DNA of 64,000 bases, from the NCBI RefSeq assembly GCF_007923255.1, contig NZ_VOHJ01000005.1, positions 59,257 to 123,256 on the forward strand, in the 5' to 3' direction. Each line of letters opens with the position of its first letter. The stretch's first letter is position 1. Shown piece by piece: positions 63,192-64,000 of this stretch. The position numbers were made by a program, and so were the translations under genes. The notes under the pieces were generated by a model. It was not told the DNA's origin. It worked only from the letters and a program-made list of their open reading frames with translations, and did no database searches. This stretch comes from Vulcaniibacterium thermophilum (GTDB taxonomy: Bacteria; Pseudomonadota; Gammaproteobacteria; Xanthomonadales; Xanthomonadaceae).

Positions 63192-64000
63192 ATGAGCCAA
63201 GCCCGCGTCCTCGGCCTGATCGGCGTCGCCGCCGTCGCGGCCCTCGCCGTCGCCTACGCCCAGACCACCGTGTCCCCGGCCCCCGACAACGCGCCGGTGG
63301 AAGCCGCCCCGCTGGACGGCGCGGCGCAGGCGACCTGGGGCGATCCGAAGGCCGGCCAGCAGAAGGCCGCCGCCTGCGCCGCCTGCCACGGCGTCGACGG
63401 CAACCCGAGCGTGGCGCAGTATCCGCGCATCGCCGGCATGCCGGAGCGCTACATCGCGCACCAACTGGCCCTGTTCAAGAGCGGCGAGCGCAGCAGCGGG
63501 ATGGCGGCGGTGATGAAGCCGTTCGCCGATCCGCTCTCGCCGCAGGACATGCGCGACCTGGGCGCGTATTTCGCGCAGCAGACGCCCGGCGCCGGCATCG
63601 CCGACGACACGCCGATCCAGCAGGGCCCCTACGCCGGCATGAAGTTCTACGAGGTCGGCCAGCGCCTGTACGTGGGGGGCGATCGCGCGCGCGGCATTCC
63701 GGCCTGCATGGCGTGCCACGCGCCGGACGGCGCCGGCAACCCGGGCCCGGCCTACCCGGCGCTGGCCGGCCAGCAGGCCGAGTACGTGCAGCGCCGCCTC
63801 GAGGAGTACCGCGCCGGCCAGCACAACCTGCGCGACCCCGCCCTGTTCAACATCATGGCCAGCGTGGCGAAGAACCTCACCGACGAGGAGATCCGCGCGC
63901 TGTCCAGCTACGTGCAGGGCTTGCACGACCGCAGCCTGGACCTGGCGGCCGCCGACGCCGGCGCCGCGCCGGCCCCGGCCGCGACGCCCGCCGCCGCCCC
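63192..64000 (+). CDS. Cytochrome c4, diheme, partial at the window end
   Basis: The first 269 residues of an exported diheme cytochrome that runs off the window. A signal peptide (VLGLIGVAAVAALAVAYAQ) is followed by two class I heme domains, with CAACH and a second CMACH, each with a later Met ligand candidate. It would carry electrons in the periplasm to a terminal oxidase. The end of the visible part is rich in Ala and Pro (APAPAATPAAAP). Start chosen at the ATG at 63192. Confidence 0.92.
   Translation, partial: MSQARVLGLIGVAAVAALAVAYAQTTVSPAPDNAPVEAAPLDGAAQATWGDPKAGQQKAAACAACHGVDGNPSVAQYPRIAGMPERYIAHQLALFKSGERSSGMAAVMKPFADPLSPQDMRDLGAYFAQQTPGAGIADDTPIQQGPYAGMKFYEVGQRLYVGGDRARGIPACMACHAPDGAGNPGPAYPALAGQQAEYVQRRLEEYRAGQHNLRDPALFNIMASVAKNLTDEEIRALSSYVQGLHDRSLDLAAADAGAAPAPAATPAAA

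Overview
The window is a gapless-looking stretch of a very GC-rich gammaproteobacterial chromosome, most likely Xanthomonadaceae (Lysobacter/Luteimonas/Pseudoxanthomonas group). The reasons are the homodimeric AceE, a plant-type glutamate-cysteine ligase with a GTG start, a TonB-dependent receptor of the Xanthomonas/Caulobacter type, a maltodextrin locus that carries a tryptophan-halogenase-like gene, and many dispersed palindromic intergenic repeats. No rRNA, tRNA, CRISPR array or prophage was seen.

Layout. 1-561: internally deleted IS3-family element. 615-8137: central metabolism (aceE, maeB) around a LysR regulator divergent from a rhodanese-DoxX pair. 8218-13399: a QEGLA/DUF1704 putative metallopeptidase, rsgA, alaA, and a translationally coupled SGNH hydrolase and methyltransferase. 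13407-16277: an ECF sigma factor, FecR-like protein, exported intradiol-dioxygenase-like protein and cytochrome b561, all on the minus strand and mostly overlapping. 16369-20934: a polysaccharide deacetylase, a three-domain glutaredoxin/IscA-like/rhodanese protein, DUF924, LprI-like, GFA and AMP nucleosidase genes. 21095-30389: a tandem amidohydrolase pair whose second member lacks the metal site, small enzymes (DUF1761, HCCA isomerase, DegV, ArsC), a tandem repeat block and a large TolB-propeller amidohydrolase. 30582-41076: a hypothetical protein, glutathione-dependent formaldehyde detoxification (adhC-fghA), another amidohydrolase, a PP-loop ATPase, a diguanylate cyclase, gshA, and an incomplete peptide ABC transporter.

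41167-61855 is a maltodextrin/starch utilisation locus: a LacI-family regulator; a coupled minus-strand operon (six-hairpin glycosidase, MFS sugar transporter, lipoprotein amylase); a cytoplasmic GH13 alpha-glucosidase; a flavin-dependent halogenase; an exported pullulanase-type GH13 enzyme coupled to a double-esterase protein; an exported GH13 amylase with a C-terminal glucodextranase-like region; and a TonB-dependent receptor. Three divergent intergenic regions in the locus carry copies of one palindrome, ATGAATACGTATTCAT, which I interpret as the operator of the local LacI-family regulator. The inferred flow is extracellular cleavage, outer-membrane uptake by the receptor, periplasmic debranching and trimming, MFS import, and cytoplasmic hydrolysis to glucose. 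The halogenase and the double esterase sit in this predicted regulon without an obvious role and are the most interesting part of the window.

62447-64000: the ribosome-biogenesis GTPase gene ysxC, divergent from a cytochrome c4 gene that runs off the window. Repeat mosaics of about 540-640 bp bracket the amylase/receptor module. All functional calls rest on motifs and family resemblance read by eye; no searches were run.
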